Shown: positions 51,353 through 61,987, numbered from the stretch's first letter. The stretch: 64,000 bases of DNA from JAWLHK01 sp041690355 [NCBI: bacterium] (GCA_041690355.1 JAWLHK010000005.1:213694-277693); one strand, 5' to 3'. Notes: generated from the sequence alone by a model not told the origin. Numbers and translations: made by a program.

Positions 51353-54300
51353 TCACAGCCGCCTGCGGCGCAGGGCTGCCCACACGAGGGTCGCGAGCAG
51401 CAGCCCGAGGGGAGCCTCGCTCGATCCGGCGCATCCGCCGCAGCCAGCGCCTTCGCCCACGACGATGTCGCGCGCCACGCTGGCCGTGTTCCCCGCGAGA
51501 TCGGTGGCACGGACACGCAGCGTATGCCGCCCGGCAGCGACGCCGCGCAGCGGAACGGTCTCGGCCTCGAGCCGCGTCCACGGACCTCCATCGAAGGCGT
51601 ACTCGGTGACCAGCTCGCCGGACGGCGTCTGCAGATCGGAACGCTCCACAGGAACCGAGCGCGTGTAGACTCCCTGCGGTGAGGGCGCAATCGCAATGCG
51701 CGGGGCCAACGTATCCACCGAGAACTCGATGCGTGTCGGGGCCACCTGTCCCGCAAATCCGCCCACGGTATCGGTCAGGGCCCGCACCTCGAGCGCATGC
51801 TCCCCTTCGGTCAGCGACTCGAGCGCGATATCGCCGCTGTTGCGCGGCGTGCGCCAGAACCCGCCGTCAAGGCGCCAGGTGAAGAGCGCGTCTACGTCGC
51901 CGCCCGGAGCTGCGGCCACGGCCGTGAAGCGCGGACTGCGTTCAGCGATCCAGCGCACGCCCTCCATGGCGGGAACCACCGCCTTCGGGGTGACGGCCGG
52001 CGGCGCGCCGAGTGCCGCCATGAGGGTCGGCAGGTCGAGCTGGCCAAACCGGCGGACGTAGACGCCGAGGTAATCGCCCCGCGATCCCTGCGTGCTCACA
52101 CCGATACCGTCATCATTCGGACCGTCGGGGCCGATGTAGAGAAAGTCGACGTCGAAGAAGCGGGCGGGCGTGCCCGTACCCGTCCCCGTCGGCTGCGGCG
52201 GCGTGAAGAATTCAGTCGAGGCGCGCGTATCCATGTACAGCTTCACGGTCGCGTCGAGCAGCGTAACGACCGCCTGCGCAACGCCCAGCAGGTCGCACCC
52301 TTCGCCGCAGTTGGCCTCGAGCACCTCGAACTTGGCCGCGCCGGGATTGTTCGTCACGAAGTCATGGTTCGTGAAGCGGCCCGCCGCGAACCCGTCGATG
52401 ATGTTGACCGGCGGCTCGAACTGGCTGGCCAGCGCGTCGTTTCCGTAATCGAGATAGGCCTGCCAGTACCCTGAAACCGTACGCACCAGCGGGTCAATCG
52501 ACGTGCACTCGGGCCTGTCGTGCAGCGGATCGAGCTCGTGGCACTGCCGCATGGCGCGCAGATAAATGCCGACCACGGCGTTCCAGTTCATCTTGAGGAC
52601 TTCGATCTCGACATTGGATTCGGGATCGACGACGGCGACGTTGAGCTGAAGGTCAGGGAGCGCAATGCCCATCGTGTAGGGCTCGTTGGTAATCGGCGCA
52701 GAACCCTGAATCCCCGGCGCATGCGTATGGGTCAGCGTCCCGATGCCCATGCGCGCCCGCGGGCTGCTCTGCGGCGCGATGCGCACCTTGACGGGAGCAT
52801 GCGGAAACTGCGTCTGAAGCTCTGGCAGAAAGGCAGCAAACGCATCCGTATTCAGGAACGAGGCCCAGGGGGTCTCTTCGCCGGTCTCTTCGTCGGTGGG
52901 CGCAAATTCGATACAGGCCGCGCCGGAGCTGACCACGGCCTGCAGCAGCTGATTGATGGCGCGCTGGTGGATGTGTATGCTGGCATCGTAATCGATGTTG
53001 CCCGACTCTTTGACCCCGTAGTCGTTCTGATGCGCAGCCACGATGGATCGGCCGCCGACCGCCGTCCCGGCAATGTAGTCCCAGTAGCCGACGGTATCGC
53101 GCTGTCCGGCCGGGGGCTGGACCATTGATGACGCGCCGGCCGGCTTGGTGTCGCTCGGATCGAAGGCCAGCCAGGTGCTCATGGGGAACCGGGCCGCGAG
53201 CGCGTCGGCTTCTTCTTTCGCGCGCTGCGGGGTCATGCACCAGTCGGGCGAACGCTTGTACGGCGCGACCCAGTACGGCTCGATCACCCGGCGACCCGAG
53301 TAGGACAGGTTGGTCTTGGGGTCGATCCAGTTGCCCTCGAGCATGTGGTCTTCGTAATCGTACTGCTGATCTTCGTCTTCGACGTCGAGGAGCGGATTAT
53401 CGCGCGAGCAGCGGCGGCTCACGATGGACCAGGCCTGCGATCCGTTGAGCGTCGTGGCGTAGGTGCGGTAGGCCAGGCCCGTGTCGAAGTCGAGCTGAAT
53501 CTGCCGGGCGCCGGCATTGACGGCCTTGATGTAATAGACGTTGTTCGGGTTCGCGGCGAACGTGAACTGGTCTCCGACGCGGATATCGGTCATGGTGCCC
53601 TGCGAGAACGAAGCGGGCAGCGTCAGCCATCCCGCCGAAATTCCCCAGTTGCCCGCGTTGAAATCGCCCGCGCGGCCGCTGTCGATGAGATAGTGCGCCG
53701 TGGAGATGCGCGAGACGTTGTGGATCTTACTCCACCGCCAAGTCGAAAGATCAAAGAAGAAGGAACCGTTGTACGTCGCATTGATCCCGGGGCCCGTGAG
53801 CACGCCGGTTCCGCTCGTGTACGTATAGGTCGCCGTTCCGGTGCCCGACGCCTGCCACACCGGCGTGACCCCCGTGCCCGAGAGGGGCACCTGACAGCTG
53901 CCGGTATCCGGATAGACCATCGTAGGGACGGCGAAAAAGGAATCGTCTTCGATGCCGTTGTCGGCGTTGGCGGGAACCTCGTCGACCCCCGGCTGGTCGA
54001 CGATCATGATGCCGTTGCCGTTCGGCGGACGAAACGCAATGGGGCGAAAGCCGAGAGCGCCGTTCAGGTTGATGATGTCGGAGCGCCCCGCAATCGCCGG
54101 CTGGATGTCGACCGGCCAGATCTTACGTGTGGCATCCAGCGGGTCGTTGATACCGTCTGCGCCGGCGCCGGTCAGAAACAGACCGACGTCGACGAGCGAC
54201 GTTCCGAAATTCCACGGATCGCCGAGCATCGTGTTCAGGTTCGGCAACCCCGTGTTGATTTCTTCGACCGTGTCGTTGATCAGCTTGGCAAACTCATCCT

Positions 54301-56227
54301 GAAACACGTCGGCCACCGCGCCGGAGATCTGCTCCACGAGCAGCCCCCCTTCGGCCGTGCCCGAACCGAGCCGGAAAACGCACATGCCGTAGACACTGTG
54401 GTAGCAGGTGCTTCCGGCGGCAGACAAGTCCTGGAAAACGGCGCGAAAACGGTTGACGCCGGCATAGGTGTTGATGGCCGTGGTCGTCAGGTTCAAGCCG
54501 ATGCGGAACCGATCGGGACGCAGCAGGCCGTCATCGGCCCCGGTCCACGGGTCGTTGCAGTGCCCGCCCGCCACGCCGCACGAATAGTTGTCGTAGGACA
54601 GGATCTTCGCCGACCCGGCAAGCTGCACCGAATCGATCATGATCGCGCCGGTCGCCCATTTGCGCTTGACCTGCTGCCCCGGGCGGCTGCCGCAGGACGG
54701 GCTGAGAAAGCTCACGCCGATGGTGCACTCGGTGGCGAAATCGAAAAAGATGGCCATTTCGAGGCGCCACTCGTCGCCGACCAGGTTGAGGTCGATCTCC
54801 TCGTTCACCGGGTCGAGGGCCAGCGTGTTGACGCGCAGGGCGCTCCAGCCGGTCGTGCCGCAGGTCTTGGTCGCATCGTTGCCGGGATAAATGATCCTGG
54901 CGTCGTCGCTCGAGTCCCATTCCTTGCAGGCGATCCACTTTTCCTTCGTGGAATCCCAATACGACTTGGGACGCAGGCACTGCGGCACGCGGTCGTAGAA
55001 GTAGATCGGCTCGCCGGCGCCGTCGAGCGTGCCGGTATAGACGGGGCCGTAGCCGCAGCCCGCGACCGCCTTCGGGCCGTGCGCCGCCGTCGAAAGGGCG
55101 TCCCGGTCGATGGAGTGAATCTGCATCTCGCGGACGTCCGGATAAAAGGCGATGTCGTCGCCGGGGCGGAAGTAGGAACCGAAGAGCTCGCTGTAGACGC
55201 GGGTCTCATCGTGGTCGGAGGCGTCGGCCGGAAAGTTTCCCGCTTTCCACGTTAATCCTCCGCCGTCGGCGCCGGAGGTACGATACCCATGCGGATTATT
55301 GAAGGAACCGGTATAGACGCCGTAGCGCTTGAGCGGCTGATAGCCGAAGTAATCACCGACGGCGCCGTAGTTGAGCGTGAGCGGTCGCATCCAGGCCGGA
55401 TCGTCTGCGCCGAGGTTGGTCGAGCGCATCCCCCCGGCGTTCTCGACGAAGCCGTTGGGGAAGATGTAGACGCCGGCGTTCATGTAGATCTCGCCGGCCG
55501 GCGGCTCGACCAGCGGATCCATGTCGCAGCGCAGGCCGAGTTCGTTCACCTGGTGATGCGTGCAGACGTCTGCCCAGCACCAACCGGCGCGGTTCCACAT
55601 GCACGCCGACTGCTGATTGAAACATTTACCCTCATCGGCGACGAAGAAGCCGTGCTCGCGCTGAAAGCTCTGCAGATAGGAAGGCAGCCCGCGCTGATTG
55701 CAGAGAATTCCCTGCGCGATGTGCGCGCCGCAGGCGTTGACGTTGACCCGATCGTCGTTGTTGCAAGGCGATCCTGCGTCGCCGGGACGGCGCACCTGCA
55801 GCCAGTGAAAGCGGCGCGGAGTCGTCTGGTCCATGGCGAGACAGCCGGTATCGTCGCCGGCGCAGTTGTCGGAGCGCCAGGCCCACATGAGCTCAACGGG
55901 GGTCGTGCGCACGCCGCCGGCATTCTTGGCGACCGGATCGTAGCCCGGATCGAGGATCGTGTTGAAGCCGCCGGGTTCGGTGTAGAAGTTGGAGTCGCGC
56001 GTGCTCTGCGGCTCGGTCCACGACCCGAGCATCTTGTTGACTTCGACTTTGGCGGCGTCGAAGAGGCGCCCCGAGACCCGGGCGCGCACCCCGTAGTTCG
56101 TGACGTGCGGATCGTCGATGGCCATGGCCTTCTGCGCAGGCCCGCTCTCCTCGGCGGCGGCGGGTGCGGCCGGCAGGAGCGCGGCGAGGATGGCGGCAAG
56201 GATGAACAGACGTGCGTGTTCGTTCAT
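51353..56227 (-). CDS. Giant secreted protein with a C-terminal sorting-like tail
   Basis: The protein has 1624 residues. Signal peptide (LAAILAALLPAAPAAA). The N-terminal 250 residues are rich in Cys, Asn and Trp (NDDRVNVNACGAHIAQG, MWNRAGWCWADVCTHHQ). A long middle has beta-rich segments without a known motif. The last 170 residues hold two Ig/OmpL47-like repeats (FTWRLDGGFWRTPRN, LEVRALTD). The protein ends GAGCGGCAGSSEAP, a hydrophobic helix LGLLLATLVWAALR and RRR. That Cys-motif/helix/Arg tail is like MYXO-CTERM-type sorting signals. It starts in ATGA overlap with the upstream lipoprotein gene. Function unknown. Confidence 0.72.
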   Translation of the reverse strand: MNEHARLFILAAILAALLPAAPAAAEESGPAQKAMAIDDPHVTNYGVRARVSGRLFDAAKVEVNKMLGSWTEPQSTRDSNFYTEPGGFNTILDPGYDPVAKNAGGVRTTPVELMWAWRSDNCAGDDTGCLAMDQTTPRRFHWLQVRRPGDAGSPCNNDDRVNVNACGAHIAQGILCNQRGLPSYLQSFQREHGFFVADEGKCFNQQSACMWNRAGWCWADVCTHHQVNELGLRCDMDPLVEPPAGEIYMNAGVYIFPNGFVENAGGMRSTNLGADDPAWMRPLTLNYGAVGDYFGYQPLKRYGVYTGSFNNPHGYRTSGADGGGLTWKAGNFPADASDHDETRVYSELFGSYFRPGDDIAFYPDVREMQIHSIDRDALSTAAHGPKAVAGCGYGPVYTGTLDGAGEPIYFYDRVPQCLRPKSYWDSTKEKWIACKEWDSSDDARIIYPGNDATKTCGTTGWSALRVNTLALDPVNEEIDLNLVGDEWRLEMAIFFDFATECTIGVSFLSPSCGSRPGQQVKRKWATGAIMIDSVQLAGSAKILSYDNYSCGVAGGHCNDPWTGADDGLLRPDRFRIGLNLTTTAINTYAGVNRFRAVFQDLSAAGSTCYHSVYGMCVFRLGSGTAEGGLLVEQISGAVADVFQDEFAKLINDTVEEINTGLPNLNTMLGDPWNFGTSLVDVGLFLTGAGADGINDPLDATRKIWPVDIQPAIAGRSDIINLNGALGFRPIAFRPPNGNGIMIVDQPGVDEVPANADNGIEDDSFFAVPTMVYPDTGSCQVPLSGTGVTPVWQASGTGTATYTYTSGTGVLTGPGINATYNGSFFFDLSTWRWSKIHNVSRISTAHYLIDSGRAGDFNAGNWGISAGWLTLPASFSQGTMTDIRVGDQFTFAANPNNVYYIKAVNAGARQIQLDFDTGLAYRTYATTLNGSQAWSIVSRRCSRDNPLLDVEDEDQQYDYEDHMLEGNWIDPKTNLSYSGRRVIEPYWVAPYKRSPDWCMTPQRAKEEADALAARFPMSTWLAFDPSDTKPAGASSMVQPPAGQRDTVGYWDYIAGTAVGGRSIVAAHQNDYGVKESGNIDYDASIHIHQRAINQLLQAVVSSGAACIEFAPTDEETGEETPWASFLNTDAFAAFLPELQTQFPHAPVKVRIAPQSSPRARMGIGTLTHTHAPGIQGSAPITNEPYTMGIALPDLQLNVAVVDPESNVEIEVLKMNWNAVVGIYLRAMRQCHELDPLHDRPECTSIDPLVRTVSGYWQAYLDYGNDALASQFEPPVNIIDGFAAGRFTNHDFVTNNPGAAKFEVLEANCGEGCDLLGVAQAVVTLLDATVKLYMDTRASTEFFTPPQPTGTGTGTPARFFDVDFLYIGPDGPNDDGIGVSTQGSRGDYLGVYVRRFGQLDLPTLMAALGAPPAVTPKAVVPAMEGVRWIAERSPRFTAVAAAPGGDVDALFTWRLDGGFWRTPRNSGDIALESLTEGEHALEVRALTDTVGGFAGQVAPTRIEFSVDTLAPRIAIAPSPQGVYTRSVPVERSDLQTPSGELVTEYAFDGGPWTRLEAETVPLRGVAAGRHTLRVRATDLAGNTASVARDIVVGEGAGCGGCAGSSEAPLGLLLATLVWAALRRRRL

Positions 56228-57249
56228 GGCAGAACCTCCCCGGCGGCAGCCGGCGGAAGAACAGACGCCTGCGTGAGCGGACTCGTCAGGCGGAAGTCGG
56301 TTTGGGGCAGCGGGTATCCGCCGGCCTGGAGAAGCGTGGCAATCACGTAAGCGCCGAGCGGGGCCTGGTTCTCGGCCTGCTGCTCGATCGGCGAGCCGCC
56401 CCAGGACCCATCGGGTCGCTGCGCGCGGATGAAGTCGATGATGATTTTCGTCGGCACGGCCGAAAGCCGTTCGCTGGCCGCCAGCGCGAAGAGAACGTAA
56501 GCCGTCTGGTCAACGGGCCGGTCGCGCTTGCCGAGCCAGCGCACCAGGCGCGGCACCAGCGGCGCGGACTGCTCGCGAAAAACTCGTTCGCCGATGCAGC
56601 CGTGCATGAGGAAGCCGGCATAGAGCCCGTACTGCACCCACTCGGTATCCGCCGGCCAGGCCAGCGTGTCCATGCGCCGCAGGAAACGCGCATTGTAGTC
56701 GGCCTCGGCGGGCAGGCAATGCCCGACGGCCGAAAGCGAGAAGAGCATGGCCAGCGCCTGATCGGAGGGCCGCGCCGGGAGTCCGGGCTGCATGCGCTCG
56801 CGGATCCAGGCCCAATCGATTCCGCTTTCCAGCGGCCGGATTTCCGCAATTCCCCCCGGCTTCTCGCGAACCAGGCTGGGCAGCAGCGTTCCGCTCGCGA
56901 GCACCTTGGCGGTGATTTCAGCGGCATTGGCGCGTACGCCGAAATCCTTTTCGAGATAATAGAGACCGGTGAGTCCGCCTTCGCGCCAGGAGGCGGCCGG
57001 CGCGCTCTGTACGCGTTCGAGCGCGAGAAGGAAGCGCCGGTTCAGCTCGTCGCGGAAGCCTTCGCCCGCCGCTTCGCCGGCCGCATCAGAGGTTTTCTCA
57101 GCGGGTGCCTTCCCGACGGCTGCCGGTTCAGGCGTGGCGTTCGACGTGCAGGCGATGGGCAGAATCAAAAGACACGCGAGCGCTTGGCACAAGGTGCGAT
57201 ACACGTGCCGCGTCACAAACGGTCTTCGAGTAGTCGGATCCGGTCTCAT
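56224..57249 (-). CDS. Lipoprotein with alpha/alpha-repeat-like helices
   Basis: This 341-residue protein starts at ATG 57249, behind GGAG. The leader ending LLILPIACTSN has a lipobox about 32 residues in, after a basic N-terminus. The mature part is a series of helix pairs with RAQRPDGSWGGSP near the end, resembling the QW motif of terpene-cyclase/prenyltransferase-type alpha/alpha barrels. Any enzymatic role is unproven. It is the first gene of the six-gene minus-strand operon and is translationally coupled (ATGA) to the giant secreted protein. Confidence 0.68.
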   Translation of the reverse strand: MRPDPTTRRPFVTRHVYRTLCQALACLLILPIACTSNATPEPAAVGKAPAEKTSDAAGEAAGEGFRDELNRRFLLALERVQSAPAASWREGGLTGLYYLEKDFGVRANAAEITAKVLASGTLLPSLVREKPGGIAEIRPLESGIDWAWIRERMQPGLPARPSDQALAMLFSLSAVGHCLPAEADYNARFLRRMDTLAWPADTEWVQYGLYAGFLMHGCIGERVFREQSAPLVPRLVRWLGKRDRPVDQTAYVLFALAASERLSAVPTKIIIDFIRAQRPDGSWGGSPIEQQAENQAPLGAYVIATLLQAGGYPLPQTDFRLTSPLTQASVLPPAAAGEVLP

Positions 57250-57669
57250 AGGTCTCCGGCGAACAGCCGCAGAATTTGTATCGACTTGCACCCACCTCTG
57301 CCGCAGATCGGTACACTCCGAGCAGCCGGCGCATCGCCAGGCGCCGATGTCGGAATCCTAACAAAATATACATGTTCGTTTCAATTATTTCGTTGACACA
57401 GTGCATCACCGCATTGACGCACTGCTTAATCCGAAAGCCGACCGATCGGTAAGCCCGAACTGTCCGAATGATCTCCTTCTCCAAGACTGCCATAACTTTC
57501 CATAAGTTAACGCGCGCATCACCCTCTTCGTGGCGCGCATGAGTGCGTCAGAATTTCATGACGCAAGGCCACAGTTATCGTAAAACAATATTCGAGCGGC
57601 TTTGCGCCACGTCGGCCCAACATGATAGGATTCGCCGAACACGACTGAGCGTTGACGGAGGAGTTCGGG
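57250..57669. promoter_or_regulatory. Intergenic region (420 bases) between divergent genes, with dyads
   Basis: No gene is seen here. A relatively A+T-rich stretch at about 57355-57410 includes a minus-strand TATATT (-10-like, complement of 57365-57370), plausibly the operon promoter. The palindrome ACCGATCGGT (57441-57450) repeats the one at 147-156. Inverted repeats are TAACTT/AAGTTA (57493-57509) and TGCGTCA/TGACGCA (57544-57565). The plus-strand promoter is at 57602-57631. The number of dyads suggests a regulated region. Confidence 0.55.
57602..57631 (+). promoter_or_regulatory. Promoter of the small membrane protein gene
   Basis: TTGCGC at 57602-57607 and TAGGAT at 57626-57631 are separated by 18 bases. 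The ATG at 57670 follows a GGAGGAG ribosome-binding stretch. Confidence 0.5.
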
Positions 57670-58224
57670 ATGGAGAACAGGCTGCACATCGCCGGAGCGG
57701 CGGCGTTCATGAGCGTACTGGGACTGGCGTCGGTCCTTGTTGACTGGCGGACGGGGCTGATGGCGGGGCTGCTTGCGGCGTTCTTCGTCTACGTACCCGT
57801 CCTGCTCGAAGGCCTTGTTCCCGAAGAGCTGCTGGCACGCTTCAGGCCGGCTTTGCGGCCGTTGGGTATCACGGCGCTTCTCGTCGTGACCCTTACCGTT
57901 CCCTATTTAATTACGCCGGCCTTTCTGGCGCCCGACATCCCGCTTGCCGAACTCGAAGAGAACCTTACCGAGTATGGCTATCGACGTGTCGCGACCGAAG
58001 GAGAGCTTACCGAAGCCGAGCCCTATCCCATGAGCATCGGGAGAGACCTCGTCTTCAGCCTGCGGATTCGCAGTGGCCAGAACCAGATCCGCGCGTTGTA
58101 CGCCACCGGAGAGCCGGTGCGGCTGCCGCAAGTCGGGCAGCAGATTCGTCTGGTCGGGGTCGTCGAGCGGTATGGCGGCCCGAAGGCAGAGTTCGTTGCC
58201 CGCTCGCTGGAGTGGTCTGAATAG
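57670..58224 (+). CDS. Hypothetical membrane protein
   Basis: The protein has 184 residues. Three hydrophobic helices in the first 90 residues (about 8-25, 30-47, 65-85) are followed by a soluble C-terminal domain. That domain has short strands ending VRLPQVGQQIRLVGVVERYGG, like a small OB-fold. An in-frame start six codons upstream is possible, but 57670 is nearer the GGAGG. No family is recognised. It diverges from the large operon and ends four bases before the dapE stop. Confidence 0.65.
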   Translation: MENRLHIAGAAAFMSVLGLASVLVDWRTGLMAGLLAAFFVYVPVLLEGLVPEELLARFRPALRPLGITALLVVTLTVPYLITPAFLAPDIPLAELEENLTEYGYRRVATEGELTEAEPYPMSIGRDLVFSLRIRSGQNQIRALYATGEPVRLPQVGQQIRLVGVVERYGGPKAEFVARSLEWSE

Positions 58225-58228
58225 GCGA

Positions 58229-59362
58229 TCAGCCTGCGCGCAGCAATGCGCCCAGCACGCGCTCGTACATGCGCGAGAGACGTTCGAGGTCGGCGACGGA
58301 TACGCACTCGTCGATCTGGTGAATTGTCGCGTTCAGGGGACCCAGTTCGATGACCTCGGCCCCGGTGGGCGCGATGAAGCGGCCATCCGAGGTTCCCCCG
58401 CCGGTCGAGAGGACGGGCTCGAAGCCCATCTCGTCGCGCACGGCCGCCTGCACGGCGGGAATCAGGCGCCCCGTCTGCGTGAGGAATGGAAGCCCGTGCA
58501 CCTTCCACTCGAGATCCACGGAAGTCACGTTATGGCGGGCTAGAATTTCGCGCACGCGCTCCTGAAGCGACTCCGGCGTCTGCTCGGTCGAGAAGCGGAA
58601 GTTGAACATGACGCGCAGCTCGCCGGGGATCACGTTGTTGGCGCCGGTGCCCGCCTGCACCTCGACGATCTGGAAGCCGGTCGGCGGGAAGTACTCGTTC
58701 CCCCGATCCCACTCGGTCGCCGCCAGTTCCGCCAGCGCGGGCGCGACCTTGTGGATCGGATTTTCCGCAAGATGCGGATAGGCGACGTGCCCCTGTTTTC
58801 CACGTACGGTGAGGTAGCCGGTCATCGACCCGCGCCGTCCATTGCGCGCAAGGTCGCCCAGGCGCTTCTCGCTCGACGGCTCGCCCACGACGCACCAAGT
58901 GATCTTTTCGTTCCGCGCCTCCAGCGCCTCGATCACGCGGCGCGTGCCGTCGATGGAAGGGCCCTCTTCGTCGGCCGTGAGCAGAAAGGCGATGGAGCCG
59001 GAATGATCCGGGTGCGCGGCGACGAAGCGCTCCACAGCCGTGACCATGGCGGCCAGGCTCCCCTTCATGTCGGCGGCGCCGCGCCCGTAGAGCATGCCGT
59101 CGCGAATCACGGGCTCGAATGGATTCGAGCTCCACTTGTCGAGCGGACCGGTGGGCACGACGTCGGTGTGCCCCGCAAAGCAGAAGAGCGGACCTTCCGC
59201 TCCGCGCCTTGCCCACAGGTTCTCGACCTCGCCGAAGCGCATGCGCTCGAGGCGGAACCCGATGGCTTCCAGACGGCGGCCAATCAGCTCCTGGCACCCC
59301 TCGTCGCGGGGGGTAACCGAGGCTTTCGCGATCAGGGCGCTGGCGAGTTCGACCGTGCTCAT
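58229..59362 (-). CDS. dapE: Succinyl-diaminopimelate desuccinylase
   Basis: This 377-residue di-zinc enzyme removes succinate from N-succinyl-LL-2,6-diaminopimelate in lysine and peptidoglycan synthesis. Ligands are His and Asp in [12 protein letters not shown], Asp in [14 protein letters not shown] and the Glu pair in [15 protein letters not shown]-terminal His is in [25 protein letters not shown] fits the family. The order dapD then dapE, 37 bases apart, forms an operon. Confidence 0.95.
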   Translation of the reverse strand: MSTVELASALIAKASVTPRDEGCQELIGRRLEAIGFRLERMRFGEVENLWARRGAEGPLFCFAGHTDVVPTGPLDKWSSNPFEPVIRDGMLYGRGAADMKGSLAAMVTAVERFVAAHPDHSGSIAFLLTADEEGPSIDGTRRVIEALEARNEKITWCVVGEPSSEKRLGDLARNGRRGSMTGYLTVRGKQGHVAYPHLAENPIHKVAPALAELAATEWDRGNEYFPPTGFQIVEVQAGTGANNVIPGELRVMFNFRFSTEQTPESLQERVREILARHNVTSVDLEWKVHGLPFLTQTGRLIPAVQAAVRDEMGFEPVLSTGGGTSDGRFIAPTGAEVIELGPLNATIHQIDECVSVADLERLSRMYERVLGALLRAG

Positions 59363-59399
59363 ACCTTCCGCCCGATGACGGAAAAAGGGGAAATCCGAA

Positions 59400-60230
<831 letters not shown>

Positions 60231-60282
60231 GGCAACTCCTCTCCGGACAGATGTGGACAAACGAAAATTGTACCGGACCCGC

Positions 60283-61836
60283 TCAGTGCGCGCCCGCTTC
60301 GGTGCGGTGCGCTTCGAGGATTTCGGGGGTCAGGCGGCCGGCTTCGGCAATGCCGGAATAGACCTCGCCGACCTTTTTGAGCGTGCGCGCCTTGGTCGTG
60401 CGATCGTAGTCGAACAGACCGAACTCCATGCCGAACCCATGGTTCCACTCGTAGTTGTCGATGAACGACCAGAACATGTAGCCGCGCACGTCGGCGCCGT
60501 CGGCGATGGCCTTGCGGATCCACGACAGGTGATCGACGAGAAAGGCCGGGGCCGTCTCGGTGTCGTCGTTGGTGCTCACGGTGCCGTTTTCTGTGATGTA
60601 AATCGGCAGCCCATAGCGCTCCTTCACGAACATGGCGACTTCATAGATCCCCTGCGGGAAAACGGCGAAAAGATTCGTCGTGTCGGGCATGAAGGTGAAG
60701 AGCGGGATGTGCGGCACCAGCGGGCCCGACAGGCCGCTCACGGTCAGGCGCGTGTAGTAGTTGATGCCGACGAAGTCCATGCGTCCCTTCAGATCCTCGC
60801 GCACTTCGTCGGGGGTGCCGTCGAGATCGGTGTCGTAGTCGCCGAGGATGAGCGGATCGAGCATGTGCTCGTTGTACAACTTGTGGGCGTTCTCGGCGGC
60901 CTTCACGTCCCGTTCCTTCTCGGGATCCATCGGATAGGTGGGCGCCAGGTTGGGCACGAGGCCGACCATCGTGTTCACGCCGTCGCCATCGGCATCGACG
61001 GTATCGCCGGCGTGGATGGCGTCGTACATGCGGGCGTGGGCCTCGATCATGTTCCGGATGACGATGGGCGCCCACTTCACCTGCGCATCGCTGATCCCCG
61101 GCGGATTCGTGCGCTCCTTCGACGGCAGCGTGTAGCCGGGCACGACCACGGCGTACGGTTCGTTCAGCGTCGCCCACAGGTCGACCTTGTCGCCGAATTC
61201 CTTCGCCGCGAAGCCGGCGTACTTGGCCATCTCGGGGATCAGGCGGTCGCCGTCCATCCAGCCGCGGTTCTCGCAGCCTTCGGGATCGAAGTGGCAGGCG
61301 ACGCCATCGTGAATCCAGAGCGGCATCGAATAGTGGATGAGCGTGACGATGGGCGTGATCCCCTTTGCCTTGAGCGAATCGAACATCGCGTGGTACTTCG
61401 CGAGTCCTTCGGGGTCGGCCAGAGCGCGCAGGGCCGCGTGATCGGTCACGCCTTCGGTGCTCTGCGTGAACAGGCGGCTCCACTCGATCGACATGCGGAA
61501 GCCGTTGTTGTGCAGCGTGCCGGCCATCAGCTCGTGGTCGGATTCGTAGAGTTCCCAGTGGCCCGGGCCCTCGTGCACGTCGTCTCCGTTCACGAGCTCC
61601 TCATCGATAATCCGCTGGTCGGTCGCCCACTGGTACCAGTCGCTCTGCAGGTCGGGACACGGCGCCGTGGGGCAGCCGAGGTCGACCTGGAAGCCGGCCG
61701 TGGCCGTCCCGAAGAGGAAGGTGGCGGGAAACGCGGCCGCGGCGTCGAAGCCGGCGGGCTCTTCGGGCGTGTCGGAACCGTTGCAGGCGGCGAGCGCACC
61801 GGCCAGCGCAAGCGCGGCAAAGCGAGCGGACATCAT
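60283..61836 (-). CDS. GH1 beta-glucosidase lipoprotein
   Basis: About 517 residues. Leader [12 protein letters not shown] has a lipobox (Cys about residue 18), unusual for glycoside hydrolase family 1, which is normally cytoplasmic. The family motifs are complete: [11 protein letters not shown], acid/base Glu in [22 protein letters not shown], and nucleophile Glu in [11 protein letters not shown]. It should cleave terminal beta-glucosides at the outer face of the cell. The gene upstream on this strand is absent and the divergent hsdM lies across a repeat-rich region. Confidence 0.88.
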   Translation of the reverse strand: MMSARFAALALAGALAACNGSDTPEEPAGFDAAAAFPATFLFGTATAGFQVDLGCPTAPCPDLQSDWYQWATDQRIIDEELVNGDDVHEGPGHWELYESDHELMAGTLHNNGFRMSIEWSRLFTQSTEGVTDHAALRALADPEGLAKYHAMFDSLKAKGITPIVTLIHYSMPLWIHDGVACHFDPEGCENRGWMDGDRLIPEMAKYAGFAAKEFGDKVDLWATLNEPYAVVVPGYTLPSKERTNPPGISDAQVKWAPIVIRNMIEAHARMYDAIHAGDTVDADGDGVNTMVGLVPNLAPTYPMDPEKERDVKAAENAHKLYNEHMLDPLILGDYDTDLDGTPDEVREDLKGRMDFVGINYYTRLTVSGLSGPLVPHIPLFTFMPDTTNLFAVFPQGIYEVAMFVKERYGLPIYITENGTVSTNDDTETAPAFLVDHLSWIRKAIADGADVRGYMFWSFIDNYEWNHGFGMEFGLFDYDRTTKARTLKKVGEVYSGIAEAGRLTPEILEAHRTEAGAH

Positions 61837-61885
61837 GCGGAAACCTCGTGGCAGGGAAGTCTCTTGATGGTAGCCCGAGAAGGGG

Positions 61886-61903
61886 CGATTTACAATTTAC
61901 GAT
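61886..61903. repeat. Heptanucleotide repeat (CGATTTA-like)
   Basis: The units CGATTTA, CAATTTA and CGAT are tandem with a seven-base period. They share the ACAATTTACGAT core with the 37460-37493 array. Confidence 0.65.
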
Positions 61904-61910
61904 CCCGGTA

Positions 61911-61952
61911 AGTGACGAGTTACGAGTTACGAGTGACGAGTGACAAGTTTCC
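61911..61952. repeat. Heptanucleotide tandem repeat (AGTKACG)n
   Basis: The units AGTGACG, AGTTACG, AGTTACG, AGTGACG and AGTGACA are followed by one AGTTTCC, the unit of the array at 35009-35035. Six heptads lie in register between the GH1 and hsdM genes. Confidence 0.85.
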
Positions 61953-61987
61953 GGAACGTACCTGACCGCACGAGGTACCTGTTGGTC

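Noticed and set aside
48614-51682. A second plus-strand frame of about 1,000 codons
   Set aside because: It is the complement of the giant lipoprotein gene and shows only the Arg/Gly/Asp bias of a shadow frame.
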